Shown here: positions 9,185-17,339 of the stretch, piece after piece | Numbering within the stretch: the stretch's first letter is position 1 | Layout of the letters: every line of letters starts with the position of its first letter | Assembly: GCF_024228315.1 (NCBI RefSeq) | Contig: NZ_CP100454.1 | Location: 2,852,001-2,916,000, forward strand | Reading direction: 5' to 3' | DNA: 64,000 nucleotides | DNA from: Halomarina pelagica | GTDB taxonomy: Archaea; Halobacteriota; Halobacteria; Halobacteriales; Haloarculaceae | Notes under the pieces: model-generated | Told to the model about the DNA's origin: nothing | Databases searched by the model: none | Seen by the model: only the letters and a program-made list of their open reading frames with translations | Made by a program: the position numbers and the translations under genes

Positions 9185-9278
9185 CCGTCGATCCGCTCCG
9201 TCCTCTCTCCCTCTTACTCCCCCACCCTGGATCGAAACGACGCATACCCTTTTTTCGCTGGCAGTGAGAGCGAACGGT

Positions 9279-9578
9279 ATGAATCGAATGCGCACAGTCG
9301 GCCTCGCGATCACGGCGCTCGCGCTCTGCGGGTACGTCGTCGGGGTCCTCGCGCCCTACCCCGGCCGGTCGTGGACCGTGACGGGCGTCATGGTGGGGAT
9401 CGCGATAGCGGTGATGGCCGACCCGGACGGGTCGTCCCCCCGAGAGCGCGACCTGAGGCGAGATCCGAGGCGGTTCGACGGCGGCGAGTCGCCCGACGGA
9501 CGCCACGCGCTTGGGTACCGATCGACGCGAGACGGGCCGGGGCGAGACGGGGGCGGGACGGGGGGCGATCGCGCGTGA
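9279..9578 (+). CDS. Small membrane protein preceding corA
   Basis: This 99-residue protein has two predicted membrane helices in its first 50 residues (TVGLAITALALCGYVVGVLA and SWTVTGVMVGIAIAVMA), then a hydrophilic, low-complexity tail. The ATG at 9279 is preferred because sequence upstream in the frame is not protein-like. Its TGA stop overlaps the GTG start of corA (GTGA at 9575-9578), so the two are very likely translationally coupled. Function unknown; it could be an accessory of the magnesium transporter, but that rests on position only. Confidence 0.65.
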   Translation: MNRMRTVGLAITALALCGYVVGVLAPYPGRSWTVTGVMVGIAIAVMADPDGSSPRERDLRRDPRRFDGGESPDGRHALGYRSTRDGPGRDGGGTGGDRA

Positions 9579-10567
9579 TCTCGGCGCTCTCGTACGACTC
9601 CGGAACGGTCGAGAGCCGATCGATCGACGGGTCGACCGACCTCTCGGCACTGAAGGCAGAGGAGGCGACTACGTGGGTGGACGCGACCGACGCCACCGAG
9701 AGGGAACTGCGCCTCGTGGCGGACGTCTTCGGCATCCATCCGCTCGCGGTCGAGGACGTGCTCAAGAACGTACGCCCGAAGACTGAGGAGTTCACCGACT
9801 ACACGTTCGTCCTCGTGAAGGAGGCGGAACTCACCCGCGGCGATCGGCCGTTCGACGAGGAGGTGCGCGACGAACCCCTCGGCGTGTTCGTCGGCGAGGA
9901 CTGGGTGTGCACGCTCTCGCTGTCGCCCATCGCCGCCGTCCAGCGCGTCTGGTCGGCCGTGACCCAGTGGGACGAGCGCCTGCTCCAGCGCGGGGCCGAC
10001 TACACCGCCTACCGCGTGATCGACACGGTCGTCGACGACTACTTCGACCTGCTCGACCGCGTCGAGACGCAGATCGAACGGATCGAGGAGGAGGTGCTCG
10101 TCTCGACGGACATCCAGACGCTCGAACGCATCAACGGCGTTCGGCGCGACCTGCTGGCGTTTCGGAAGGTGACGTGGCCCTCGCGCGAGGCGGTCGGCGT
10201 TCTCGCGCGGGGGGACACGGCCCACGTCCGCCCCGAGATGGAGAAGTACTTCCGTGACGTGTACGACCACCTCGTCCACATCGTCGACCTCACGGAGACG
10301 TACCGCGACCTCACGAGCGGCGCGCGCGACATCTACCTCAACACCCTCTCTCAGTCCACCAACGAGGTGATGAAGACGCTCACCGTCGTCGCGACCATCT
10401 TCCTCCCCCTGACGTTCATCGCGGGCGTCTACGGGATGAACTTCGGCGGCAGCCGGTTCAACATGCCCGAACTCTCGTGGCCGTTCGGCTACCCGGCGGT
10501 GATGCTGGGGATGCTGCTCGTCGCGCTCGTCATGCTCGTCTACTTCCGCGAGCGCGAGTACCTCTAG
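9575..10567 (+). CDS. corA: CorA-type magnesium/cobalt transporter
   Basis: This is a divalent cation channel of the inner membrane, 330 residues from the GTG at 9575. The long cytoplasmic N-terminal domain contains the family segment WVDATDATERELRLVADVFGIHPLAVEDV. The two C-terminal membrane helices are MKTLTVVATIFLPLTFIAGVYGMNF, ending in the YGMNF signature (GMN near residue 287), and YPAVMLGMLLVALVMLVYF, followed by a basic/acidic tail. The loop between them is short and contains the expected acidic residue. The GTG start overlaps the stop of the preceding small membrane-protein gene. Confidence 0.93.
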   Translation: MISALSYDSGTVESRSIDGSTDLSALKAEEATTWVDATDATERELRLVADVFGIHPLAVEDVLKNVRPKTEEFTDYTFVLVKEAELTRGDRPFDEEVRDEPLGVFVGEDWVCTLSLSPIAAVQRVWSAVTQWDERLLQRGADYTAYRVIDTVVDDYFDLLDRVETQIERIEEEVLVSTDIQTLERINGVRRDLLAFRKVTWPSREAVGVLARGDTAHVRPEMEKYFRDVYDHLVHIVDLTETYRDLTSGARDIYLNTLSQSTNEVMKTLTVVATIFLPLTFIAGVYGMNFGGSRFNMPELSWPFGYPAVMLGMLLVALVMLVYFREREYL

Positions 10568-10789
10568 CCGGCCGTCCGCTACTTCGCTCCGCCGGGATTC
10601 CGCTGGTCGTTGCCGTTCGGCGACGTACGCGAGGACGTCGCGATAGTCGCTCGGAAAGTCCGCCGCCGTCGCACCCCCTGCGCTCGGCGAGGGGTGAGAG
10701 TGAGCCCGTCCGACGTCCTTCGGATGCCGATCCCACCGACACTCCCAGCGGGTGCCGTCGGTCCGCTCCCCGACGTAGTGTACGGAGAG

Positions 10790-11440
10790 TTGACATCCTC
10801 CCCGCGCTGAAGCGCGAGGATTCCACCGTGGGGTCGTTCGAAACGGCGCGGCCGTTTCGTGATGACGGAAGACCTGCGGTCTTCCGAACCACGTCGGGCC
10901 GGTCCGTCTGCCCCCGGCGGTAACTTCCTCCCCGACGGGAGTACCGGGTTCGTGAGCGCCACGTCGGGGCGGTGGGCGTATGGTGACGCCAGTCCATTCG
11001 GACTCCCCCGCTTGTGGCTCCACACCCGCCCGGTCGCCCAACCGCAAGAGGGGCGACCGTCCGAACGGGTGCGTTCGGTCCCGTCTGTTCGGCGGGACCG
11101 ACACGGGCCGTGCCATCGACCGGACTCTGCCGACCCGCAGTGTCGGCGGAGTGGACACCCACGAGCGGGGCAGGCTTTGGTTGCCCGTCGGCAACGCCGA
11201 CGGGCCGTGTGGCACACGACGGTGGTTTCCCCCGCCGCTCGTACAACCTCGCCCGACCGCATCCACACCCGGAGTGTTTGGACACGGCGCGACTACGGGA
11301 GCGGCCCCGGTTCTCCCGGTTTGATTTTCGTGAGTGGCTTGCCGCCGGGTACGACGCCGGTCTGGATACGTGTTGTGGTCTGTGGGGCTGGAGTGTCCGC
11401 TCGACCCCGCCCTGAAGGGCGAGGCTTGCGCTCGAATCCA
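10790..11440 (-). mobile_element. Stem-loop-dense remnant resembling an IS200/IS605 (TnpB-type) element end
   Basis: No intact gene is visible. The segment has closely spaced perfect hairpins: CGCGCT-GA-AGCGCG (10803-10816), 10839-10859, 10866-10886, 11061-11078, 11077-11099, 11184-11204 and CGCCCT-GA-AGGGCG (11408-11421). The first lies in the context TTGACATCCTCCCCGCGCTGAAGCGCGAGG, which I recall from the right ends of haloarchaeal IS1341/TnpB elements, where the guide-type RNA lies. On the minus strand no TnpB RuvC or zinc-finger motif is recognisable, so any transposase gene has decayed or is absent. Confidence 0.4.
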
Positions 11441-11561
11441 CGTCACCGCCGACGTACCACCGAACGTCGGGGCGCGTCCCCGATACGGTCGGGGAACAGC
11501 GAGCGATCGTACCACGCCTCGACGTTTTTTCACGGCCTCAACGCACTGTCGAACCTTCCAG

Positions 11562-12050
11562 TTACTGGCCGGTACTCCCTTCTACCGTCTCGAGATCCGG
11601 TTCGTCGAACGCGAGTGCGTCCGCGACCGCCGCCGGGAGTTCCGGGCGCGGTGCCGCCTCGTGGCGCTCGACCTTCTCCGTCTTGCGGGTGTTCTCGTAC
11701 AGGGCGCGAGCGACGGGGAGACCGCGCAGGTACTTGTACTCGTAGAGGACGTCGATTCCGCGTTCGGTGAACCCGTAGAACTGCGACGGGAGATCCCGTC
11801 TCCCCTCGCTCGGTGGGTACGTGTACTGCGCCACGAGTCCGGCCTCGATCAGCGTCTCCAGTTGATCTTTGATCGCCGCCTGACTCTTTCCGACCATGTA
11901 CTCCAGTTCGGCGAGGGACATGAGGTGAGCCGGGTGCCCGAGAAGCTCCTGAACGATGAGATGGCGCGTGTCCTGGGACAAGAGTTTGAAGAGCCGCTGC
12001 TGTTCCGCGAACGGCCCCGGATCGGCGGTCCCGCTGTCGCTCCCGCTCAT
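11562..12050 (-). CDS. Winged-helix transcriptional regulator
   Basis: This 162-residue protein starts at the ATG at 12050 (MSGSDSGTADPG). Residues 15-90 form an ArsR/MarR-like winged helix: LLSQDTRHLIVQELLGHP, then a recognition helix in AELEYMVGKSQAAIKDQLETLIEAGLV, then a wing around YTYPPSEGRRDLPSQFYGFTERG. A helical C-terminal part (LYEYKYLRGLPVARALYENTRKTEKVERHEA) may dimerise. It lies divergent from the gene at 12166, with about 115 bases between, so it probably controls that gene and itself. The longer frame upstream to 12092 is hydrophobic and less plausible as a start. Confidence 0.8.
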   Translation of the reverse strand: MSGSDSGTADPGPFAEQQRLFKLLSQDTRHLIVQELLGHPAHLMSLAELEYMVGKSQAAIKDQLETLIEAGLVAQYTYPPSEGRRDLPSQFYGFTERGIDVLYEYKYLRGLPVARALYENTRKTEKVERHEAAPRPELPAAVADALAFDEPDLETVEGSTGQ

Positions 12051-12165
12051 GGCTGTCGCTACGGCGAGTGGCACTATAACGATTAGGATCATCTGAACAG
12101 GTTATTTTAGAGATAGCCAAATAGGTTCGGAACGGATAAGGTGGGACGGTCAGAGCTGACAGGTA

Positions 12166-12969
12166 ATGAGTGATCCCAGCCCCCCACCTGACGCGGCGGA
12201 CGTTATGACGCTGGTTCACGAGGCTGTCGGTGGCCTCGAACTCGACCCCGGGGAGAAACGGGGCATCTGGCGGTTCGTCCAGCGCGAACTCCCCTACCTC
12301 TGGAGCCAGCGCACCTCCTATTTCATCCTCGGCAGCTACCGCGACCCGTACGTCCGTCGACTCCGATCCGTGCAGAACGAACTCGCGAAGCGGCTCGGTG
12401 CCTACCCCTTCCTCATGGGCGATCTCTGGGAACTTCCGACCGATCGGCTCAACGCGTTCGACATTACGTTCACCCTACTGGCCACTTATAGCGACTATAT
12501 CGTCGGTGTCTTCGAGAAGGACAGTGGCGGGGAGGCACCGGAACTGGGGGAGATCGACGACCCACCCTATTTCGATAAATTGTACGTGTTCCCACGCGAT
12601 TATACCTGGGTCACCGACACGAACCTGACGTCGAGACATCACGTCATCCAGGCCGCCGTGGCGATCGCGTTCACCGACGCATTGACCGACGACGAGAAGC
12701 GGGAGGAGATCGCGTCCCTCGTCGATCGTGCGCGGGGTGCCGACGTCGACATCACCGAACAGGACGTGTGGGCCACGGTCCGCGACCGAGAGAGCGACGG
12801 GAGCGAGCCGGCGACCTACAGCTGGGTACACCTCAACAAGTTCCGAAAATTCGAGTTACACGATCGGTGTTTCCCGTGGACGACGGAGGAGGAGCTCCGA
12901 ACCGCGGTCTCGAAGCTTCCCTCTCCGACGCCACGCCCTGCATGGGAGAGACGCGAGGAGCCCCGATAG
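12166..12969 (+). CDS. Protein of unknown function, possible nucleoside-deoxyribosyltransferase/TIR-like fold
   Basis: This 267-residue soluble protein is not a family I recognise by name. Residues 50-125 run beta-alpha-beta: SYFILGSYRDPYVRRLRSV, then YPFLMGDL, then LLATYSDYIVGVFEKDSGGEAPELGEI. The glycine-containing first strand, an aspartate before a hydrophobic strand, and a G-x-x-x-E-L-G helix start recall nucleoside 2-deoxyribosyltransferases and the related TIR-like NAD-cleaving domains. This is inference from pattern only. The C-terminal half (SRHHVIQAAVAIAFTDAL, then VHLNKFRKFELHDRCFPW) is distinct. Codons are somewhat less GC-rich than in neighbouring genes. A winged-helix gene lies divergently upstream. 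Confidence 0.6.
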   Translation: MSDPSPPPDAADVMTLVHEAVGGLELDPGEKRGIWRFVQRELPYLWSQRTSYFILGSYRDPYVRRLRSVQNELAKRLGAYPFLMGDLWELPTDRLNAFDITFTLLATYSDYIVGVFEKDSGGEAPELGEIDDPPYFDKLYVFPRDYTWVTDTNLTSRHHVIQAAVAIAFTDALTDDEKREEIASLVDRARGADVDITEQDVWATVRDRESDGSEPATYSWVHLNKFRKFELHDRCFPWTTEEELRTAVSKLPSPTPRPAWERREEPR

Positions 12970-13063
12970 TAGTCGGTCCGACGCGCTGCTGTCATCGCGG
13001 AAGGCTACACTGGGTCGTCTACCAGGGCTGTGGGGAACACCGCACCGAGGACGGTACTGAATC

Positions 13064-13176
13064 GTGCTTCGCGATGCGGTGTCCGAACCCGTGGAGGACG
13101 ATCTGTGGGCACCCCTCGAACGATACGCCGATGATCTACGCTCCGAGGAGTTCGACGGTGCTCGTGGGAGCCCGTC
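13064..13176 (+). pseudogene. Short protein-like fragment
   Basis: From the GTG at 13064, just after an in-frame TGA, the frame reads LRDAVSEPVEDDLWAPLERYADDL followed by RSEEFDGAR. This is acidic, helical and protein-like. After about 35 residues it turns into sequence antisense to the TctA-like gene. It may be a 5' remnant of a truncated gene. No family identified. Confidence 0.3.
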
Positions 13177-14412
13177 CTACAGCGCTATCGGCGCGTACAA
13201 CACCCCCATGAGGTGCGCCCGGCGCGCGCCGAAGCGAACCGGGAGCAGGCCGACGAGCGCGCTCACGGCCAGGAGCCCGACCCCCAGCCCCCCGGCGAAG
13301 ACGAACGAGAGGGCACAGAGCAGTCCGAGCACCGACAGCGACAGTCGGGTGGCGTCGACGCGACCGGCGACGCGCAGGTAGCGGTCCCCGACGAGGACGA
13401 CCAGCGCGAACCCCGCCGCCGCGGCGAGCGCGACGGTGGCGAGCAGCGACGGCAGGTCGAGGGGGACGCCCGCCCGGTCCATTGCCACGAGGACGCCCGT
13501 CCGGGGCTGTCCGAGCGCGACGAGCGCGAACAGCGCGAAGATCGTGTTCGCCGTGTTGACGCCGCTGGTGGCGACGATGAACCCCCGCCCGCCGTACCGA
13601 CCGGGGACGGCGAGCAGCGCGACCGTGGCGGCGACGGCGCTAGAGACGCCGGGGACGTACCCGACGACGGCACCGGCGACGGTTCCCACGCCGCCCAGTC
13701 CCGCGATCGCCCGCCGGGAGAGCGTCACCGTCGGGGCGACCTGGCGGGGCACCCCGCCACCCCCCACGGCGTCGAGGAGCACCGGCGCGCCGAACAGCCC
13801 CGCGAACAGCGGGAGCAGGACGTCGCCCGTCTCGAGCAGTCCGTCCACCGGGAGATCGAGGGCGACCAGCCCGAGCGCCCCGCTGGTGAGCAGGGCGAGC
13901 GCGCCGCCGACCGCCCCCCGCGCGGTCGGTTCGGTGAGCACGAGCGCGAGCGCCGCCCCGCCGAGGACGAGCGGGAGGTGCGCCCGGATCGTCGGGTAGA
14001 GGGCGACCATCAGCCGCGTCATCGGGATCGAGAGGGGGACGGCCATCGCGACGGCGCTCGCGCTCCCGAGCGCGGACAGGCGCAGCGCCTCGCCGCCGCG
14101 ACCCTCCAGCACGAGTCTGTGGCCCGGGAGCGCGCTCGCGGCCATTGCCGAGTCGGGGACGCCGAGCGCGAGGGCGGGCACCACGTCGAGGAAGGTGTGG
14201 ACGACCCCCGCGGCGAGCATCGCACAGCCCACGAGGAGGGGCGGTCCGGGGAGGGCGGGCGCGACCGCCGCGAGCAACAGCGCCATGTTGTTGGCGTGCA
14301 GGCCGGGGAGGAGTCCGCTCGCGGTGCCGAGCGCGACGCCCCCGAGGACGAACGCGAGCGTGAGCGCCGCGGCTCGGGGGGCGACGACCACGTGCGGGAC
14401 TCCGGGATCCAT
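13177..14412 (-). CDS. TctA/DUF112-type tripartite tricarboxylate transporter permease homologue
   Basis: This 411-residue integral membrane protein has roughly ten hydrophobic segments. It shows the internal duplication of the TctA family: a first half with GLLPGLHANNMALLLAAV (residues 33-50) and a second half with GYVPGVSSAVAATVALL, both carrying the P-G-x-(H/S) motif. Family members are the large permease subunit of secondary carboxylate uptake systems. No TctB or periplasmic TctC gene is nearby, so this may be a haloarchaeal stand-alone version with an unknown substrate. It is encoded on the minus strand, about 120 bases downstream of the L12 gene in the same orientation. Confidence 0.8.
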   Translation of the reverse strand: MDPGVPHVVVAPRAAALTLAFVLGGVALGTASGLLPGLHANNMALLLAAVAPALPGPPLLVGCAMLAAGVVHTFLDVVPALALGVPDSAMAASALPGHRLVLEGRGGEALRLSALGSASAVAMAVPLSIPMTRLMVALYPTIRAHLPLVLGGAALALVLTEPTARGAVGGALALLTSGALGLVALDLPVDGLLETGDVLLPLFAGLFGAPVLLDAVGGGGVPRQVAPTVTLSRRAIAGLGGVGTVAGAVVGYVPGVSSAVAATVALLAVPGRYGGRGFIVATSGVNTANTIFALFALVALGQPRTGVLVAMDRAGVPLDLPSLLATVALAAAAGFALVVLVGDRYLRVAGRVDATRLSLSVLGLLCALSFVFAGGLGVGLLAVSALVGLLPVRFGARRAHLMGVLYAPIAL

Positions 14413-14535
14413 CGACCGTCTCTGGTTCCGTTCCCCTACTTGAACGTTCGCGGAACCGGGACGGCCGGCGCGATCGGAGCGCCCGGAGCGGCCGCTCCGG
14501 GAGCGCGATAAACGGAGAAGGTGTACCGGGTCGAT

Positions 14536-14880
14536 TCAGCCGAAGAGCGCGCCGAGGCCCTCGCCGCCGGCGTCCTCGTCCTCGTCCTCGTCTTCCTCTT
14601 CCTCGGCTTCGGCCTCCTCGGCCTCCTCGGATTCGGCTTCCGCTTCGGCCTCGGCCTCGGCACCGCCCGCGGCGGCACCGCCCGCCGCGCCCGCTGCGGG
14701 GACGGCGGCGGCCTGCTCGACGGCCTCCTCGATGTCGACGTCCTCCAGCGCGGCGACGAGCGCCTTCACGCGGGACTCCTCGACGTCGACGCCGGCGGCC
14801 TCGAGGACGCCGGTGAGGTTGTCTTCGTTGATCTCTTCGCCCGATTCGTTCAGGATGAGTGCTGCGTAGATGTACTCCAT
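14536..14880 (-). CDS. rpl12: 50S ribosomal protein L12 (P1)
   Basis: This is the archaeal stalk protein, 114 residues. It forms dimers that bind the L10/P0 tail and recruits elongation factors through its C terminus. The N-terminal dimerisation helices read [22 protein letters not shown]. An Ala/Gly hinge (AAGAAGGAAAGG) and a highly acidic Glu/Ala stretch follow, ending in the conserved LGALFG factor-binding tail. The same tail is found on the upstream L10 product (LGAMFG). It is the last gene of the L1-L10-L12 operon, 9 bases after L10. Confidence 0.96.
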   Translation of the reverse strand: MEYIYAALILNESGEEINEDNLTGVLEAAGVDVEESRVKALVAALEDVDIEEAVEQAAAVPAAGAAGGAAAGGAEAEAEAEAESEEAEEAEAEEEEDEDEDEDAGGEGLGALFG

Positions 14881-14889
14881 TGGTCTAAG

Positions 14890-15945
14890 TTATCCGAACA
14901 TCGCGCCGAGCGCGTCGCCACCGTCGTCGTCTTCGTCGTCTTCGTCGTCGGTGTCGTCGGCCTCGGCTTCCTGGTCGTCAGTCGATTCCTCTTCCGCGTC
15001 TTCCTCGGCAGTCTCCGCGGCGGCCGTCCCGGGCGCGGCGATCTCGGCACCGCGCAGTTCCTCGGGGAGCGCCTCCTCGTCGTCGATGACGGCGGCCAGC
15101 GCGCGCATCTGCGCGTCGGCCTTGGCGACGAGGTCGTCGGCGATGTCCGGGCTCTCGATGGCCGCGAACAGGCCGAGGCTGCGCGCCTCGTTGCTCGCCT
15201 TCGCGAGCAGGAGGTCCGCGGTCCGCGCCGTCGGGTAGACGGCGTTGACCGACAGGTTGCGCCCCGCGGCGACGGCGGACTCGATGTCCGCGCGGTACTC
15301 CGCTACGTCGATGGCGAGTTCCTCGGGTTCGAAGAACACGCCCTCGGAGTAGACCCCGCGCAGGTCGAGTCCGACCTCCTTCGGCTCGATGTCGAGTTCG
15401 TTCAGGACGTTCGCCAGCGTCTGGTCGACCTCCTCGCCGGCCTCGAGGACCGTCGAGTCCTCGAGGACCTTGATGGAGCCGTCCTGGATGCGGGCGTTCG
15501 CGCCGACCTGCTGGAGTTCGCCCACGAACGGGCCGGGATCGATCCCGGTGTCGCCCGCGGGGATGACGATGTCGTTCGGGGCGACCTCGCCCGCGTTGAT
15601 CGGCGCGGGCGTCTTCGACTCCTCGAGCCGCTTGTACAGGCCGAACGGGTTGTCGTTCGTCCCGATGACGCCGACCTGCCCCTCGACGAGGTCGACGAGC
15701 GTCTCGAGGCCGTCGTCGACCTCCTCCAGGGCGCGGACCAGGAGCGTGTTCCGCGAGATGCGGAGTTCGGCCGTGCCGTGGAGGTCGCGGCGCATCGCCT
15801 GGAGCTGGCGGCTCGGGATGCCCGCGACGTTGACGACGCCGACGCTCTCGTAGGAGCGGAGCGTGTCGACGAGGGCGTCGACCTCCTCGCGCTTCCACTG
15901 CGGGATGACTTCGGTCTTGCGTTCGGATCCTGCCTCTGCGGACAT
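14890..15945 (-). CDS. rpl10: 50S ribosomal protein L10 (acidic stalk protein P0)
   Basis: This 351-residue protein anchors the ribosomal stalk to 23S rRNA and carries L12 dimers. The N-terminal rRNA-binding domain begins near [18 protein letters not shown] and contains the [11 protein letters not shown] segment. A middle insertion domain typical of archaeal P0 follows. The C-terminal spine of helices leads into an Ala/Glu/Asp-rich linker and the MFG-ending factor-binding tail. The start lies one base after the stop of the L1 gene, consistent with translational coupling. Length is normal for haloarchaea. Confidence 0.96.
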   Translation of the reverse strand: MSAEAGSERKTEVIPQWKREEVDALVDTLRSYESVGVVNVAGIPSRQLQAMRRDLHGTAELRISRNTLLVRALEEVDDGLETLVDLVEGQVGVIGTNDNPFGLYKRLEESKTPAPINAGEVAPNDIVIPAGDTGIDPGPFVGELQQVGANARIQDGSIKVLEDSTVLEAGEEVDQTLANVLNELDIEPKEVGLDLRGVYSEGVFFEPEELAIDVAEYRADIESAVAAGRNLSVNAVYPTARTADLLLAKASNEARSLGLFAAIESPDIADDLVAKADAQMRALAAVIDDEEALPEELRGAEIAAPGTAAAETAEEDAEEESTDDQEAEADDTDDEDDEDDDGGDALGAMFG

Positions 15946-15946
15946 C

Positions 15947-16585
15947 TCAGGCCACCTCCACCGCCGGCCCCATCGTCGTCTTCACGTAGACGGAGTCGAT
16001 GTTGAGCGGCCCCTTCTCGAGGTCCGCCTCCAGCCGTCGGATGATGACGTCGATGTTGTCGGCGATCTCCTCGGCCGTCATGTCCTCGGCACCGACCCGG
16101 GCGTGGAAGGTGCGCCGATCGCGGCTGCGAAGCTGCACCGTGTTCTTCATCCGGTTTACGACTTCGACGACGTCGTCGTCCGGCTGAAGCGGGGTCGGCA
16201 TCTTCCCCCGCGGACCGAGCACGGTCCCGAGGTAGCGGCCGATGTCTTGCATCATGTTCGCCTGGGCGATGAAGAAGTCCGTCTCGCCTGCGAGGTCCTT
16301 CGCGGCGTCGGTGTCGTCACCCAGTTCTTCGAGATCGTCGCTGTCGAGTACCTCGTCTGCGACGTCCCGTGCCCGGAGGGCGGTCTCGCCCTCCGCGAAC
16401 ACGACGATACGAGTCTCCTGTCCGGTCCCGCTCGGAAGGACGATTCCTTCGTCGACGCGGTTGGACGGGTCGTTGAGATCTAGATCGCGCAGGTTGATGG
16501 CGAGGTCCACCGACTCGCGGAAGTTCCGCGGCGGGGCTCCCTCTAGTGCGCGAGAGACTGCGTCCTCTATTGACTGATCTGCCAT
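15947..16585 (-). CDS. rpl1: 50S ribosomal protein L1
   Basis: This 212-residue protein binds the L1 stalk of 23S rRNA and acts in archaea as a translational repressor of its own operon. Recognisable parts are the N-terminal [23 protein letters not shown], the central [12 protein letters not shown] segment (archaeal version of the L1 signature) and the C-terminal [17 protein letters not shown]. It is the first gene of the operon with L10 and L12. A strong Shine-Dalgarno sequence (GGAGGTGA on the minus strand) lies just before its ATG, next to a hairpin that could be the autoregulatory site. Confidence 0.96.
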   Translation of the reverse strand: MADQSIEDAVSRALEGAPPRNFRESVDLAINLRDLDLNDPSNRVDEGIVLPSGTGQETRIVVFAEGETALRARDVADEVLDSDDLEELGDDTDAAKDLAGETDFFIAQANMMQDIGRYLGTVLGPRGKMPTPLQPDDDVVEVVNRMKNTVQLRSRDRRTFHARVGAEDMTAEEIADNIDVIIRRLEADLEKGPLNIDSVYVKTTMGPAVEVA

Positions 16586-16588
16586 TGT

Positions 16589-16680
16589 TCACCTCCGTAG
16601 TCCGCCTGTGTGGCTACTACGGCGTGAAACAGGCGTGAACCTGCCTCGTCTCCATATCACCCGCGTCGTGGACTTAAATA
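16589..16680 (-). promoter_or_regulatory. L1 operon promoter and leader hairpin
   Basis: On the minus strand a TATA-like TATTTAAG lies at 16673-16680, predicting a transcript start near 16650 and a leader of about 65 nt. The leader has a hairpin with 7-bp arms CCGTAGT/ACTACGG (16595-16622). Its 3' arm runs into the Shine-Dalgarno GGAGGTGA (16589-16596). In haloarchaea and Methanococcus, L1 represses translation by binding a leader or early-coding structure that mimics its rRNA site. I infer that this hairpin serves that purpose, but have not matched the L1 consensus base by base. Confidence 0.45.
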
Positions 16681-16909
16681 CGTCGAAGTGTCGGGCGGAC
16701 GGCAGGGACCGACGGAACCGAACGGAGAACGGGGAACGGGACCCGATCGGTGGCGAGCCCCGGGGAACGCCGTCGCCGACCAGCAGCGCGGGAGTCGGGT
16801 CGACCCCTGAGCCACTCACAGACGACGTTATTACCCGCCGAGCCGAAATACTGTCTGAGTGGTTACAAGTTAGATGTGGCTGGACGGTGTAGCGCCGTCT
16901 CGAACCGTC

Positions 16910-17338
16910 ATGACAGCGTCAGACCTCGCCAGTCACGAGTGGTGGGAACGGTACAAGCGGGTGGTCAACGCCGACCCGGAGATGCGGGTCCGCGGCCACC
17001 AGCACTTCGAGGAGGACTTCGTCGTCGACATCGACGGCGATCGCTTCCTCGTGCGGATGGAGGGCGGACGCGTGGAGGAGGTCCTCCCGAACCCCGGTCT
17101 CAACGAGCGATGGGCGTTCGGCGTCCGGGGGAGCCGGACCGCCTGGGAGGAGTTCGTCCGGGAGGTACCGCCGCCGTTCAACCACGAGATCGTCGCGTCG
17201 CACTATCGGACCGCGGTCCGCGACGAGCCGGACCACCTCGAACTCACGGGGGACAACGAGGCGATCTTCCAGAACCTCCGCGCGTTCCAGCGCGCGCTCG
17301 ATCTGATGCGCGTCGCGCACAACGACGGGGGGAGCTGA
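16910..17338 (+). CDS. Small protein cotranscribed with an alpha/beta hydrolase (possible SCP2-like lipid-binding domain)
   Basis: The 142-residue product starts at the ATG at 16910 (MTASDLASHEWWERYKRVVNAD). The middle reads FEEDFVVDIDGDRFLVRMEGGRVEEVLPNPG. This strand-rich pattern, with a gly-asp turn and helical ends, resembles the sterol carrier protein 2 (SCP2-like) fold; the assignment is tentative. Its stop is one base before the ATG of the hydrolase gene at 17340, so the two form an operon. The pair, with the orphan binding protein at 18322, sits between ribosomal protein genes normally found closer together, suggesting insertion of accessory genes. Confidence 0.6.
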   Translation: MTASDLASHEWWERYKRVVNADPEMRVRGHQHFEEDFVVDIDGDRFLVRMEGGRVEEVLPNPGLNERWAFGVRGSRTAWEEFVREVPPPFNHEIVASHYRTAVRDEPDHLELTGDNEAIFQNLRAFQRALDLMRVAHNDGGS

Positions 17339-17339
17339 G

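Noticed and set aside
9356-11533. A 725-codon minus-strand frame covering corA and the hairpin region, considered as a TnpB transposase
   Set aside because: No RuvC DED motif or C-terminal zinc-finger knuckles could be read in it or in the other two minus-strand frames; only the hairpin context suggests an element end.
13213-14511. A 432-codon plus-strand frame opposite the TctA-like gene
   Set aside because: The translation is dominated by Arg, Glu and Gly without hydrophobic structure; the minus strand encodes a typical membrane permease.
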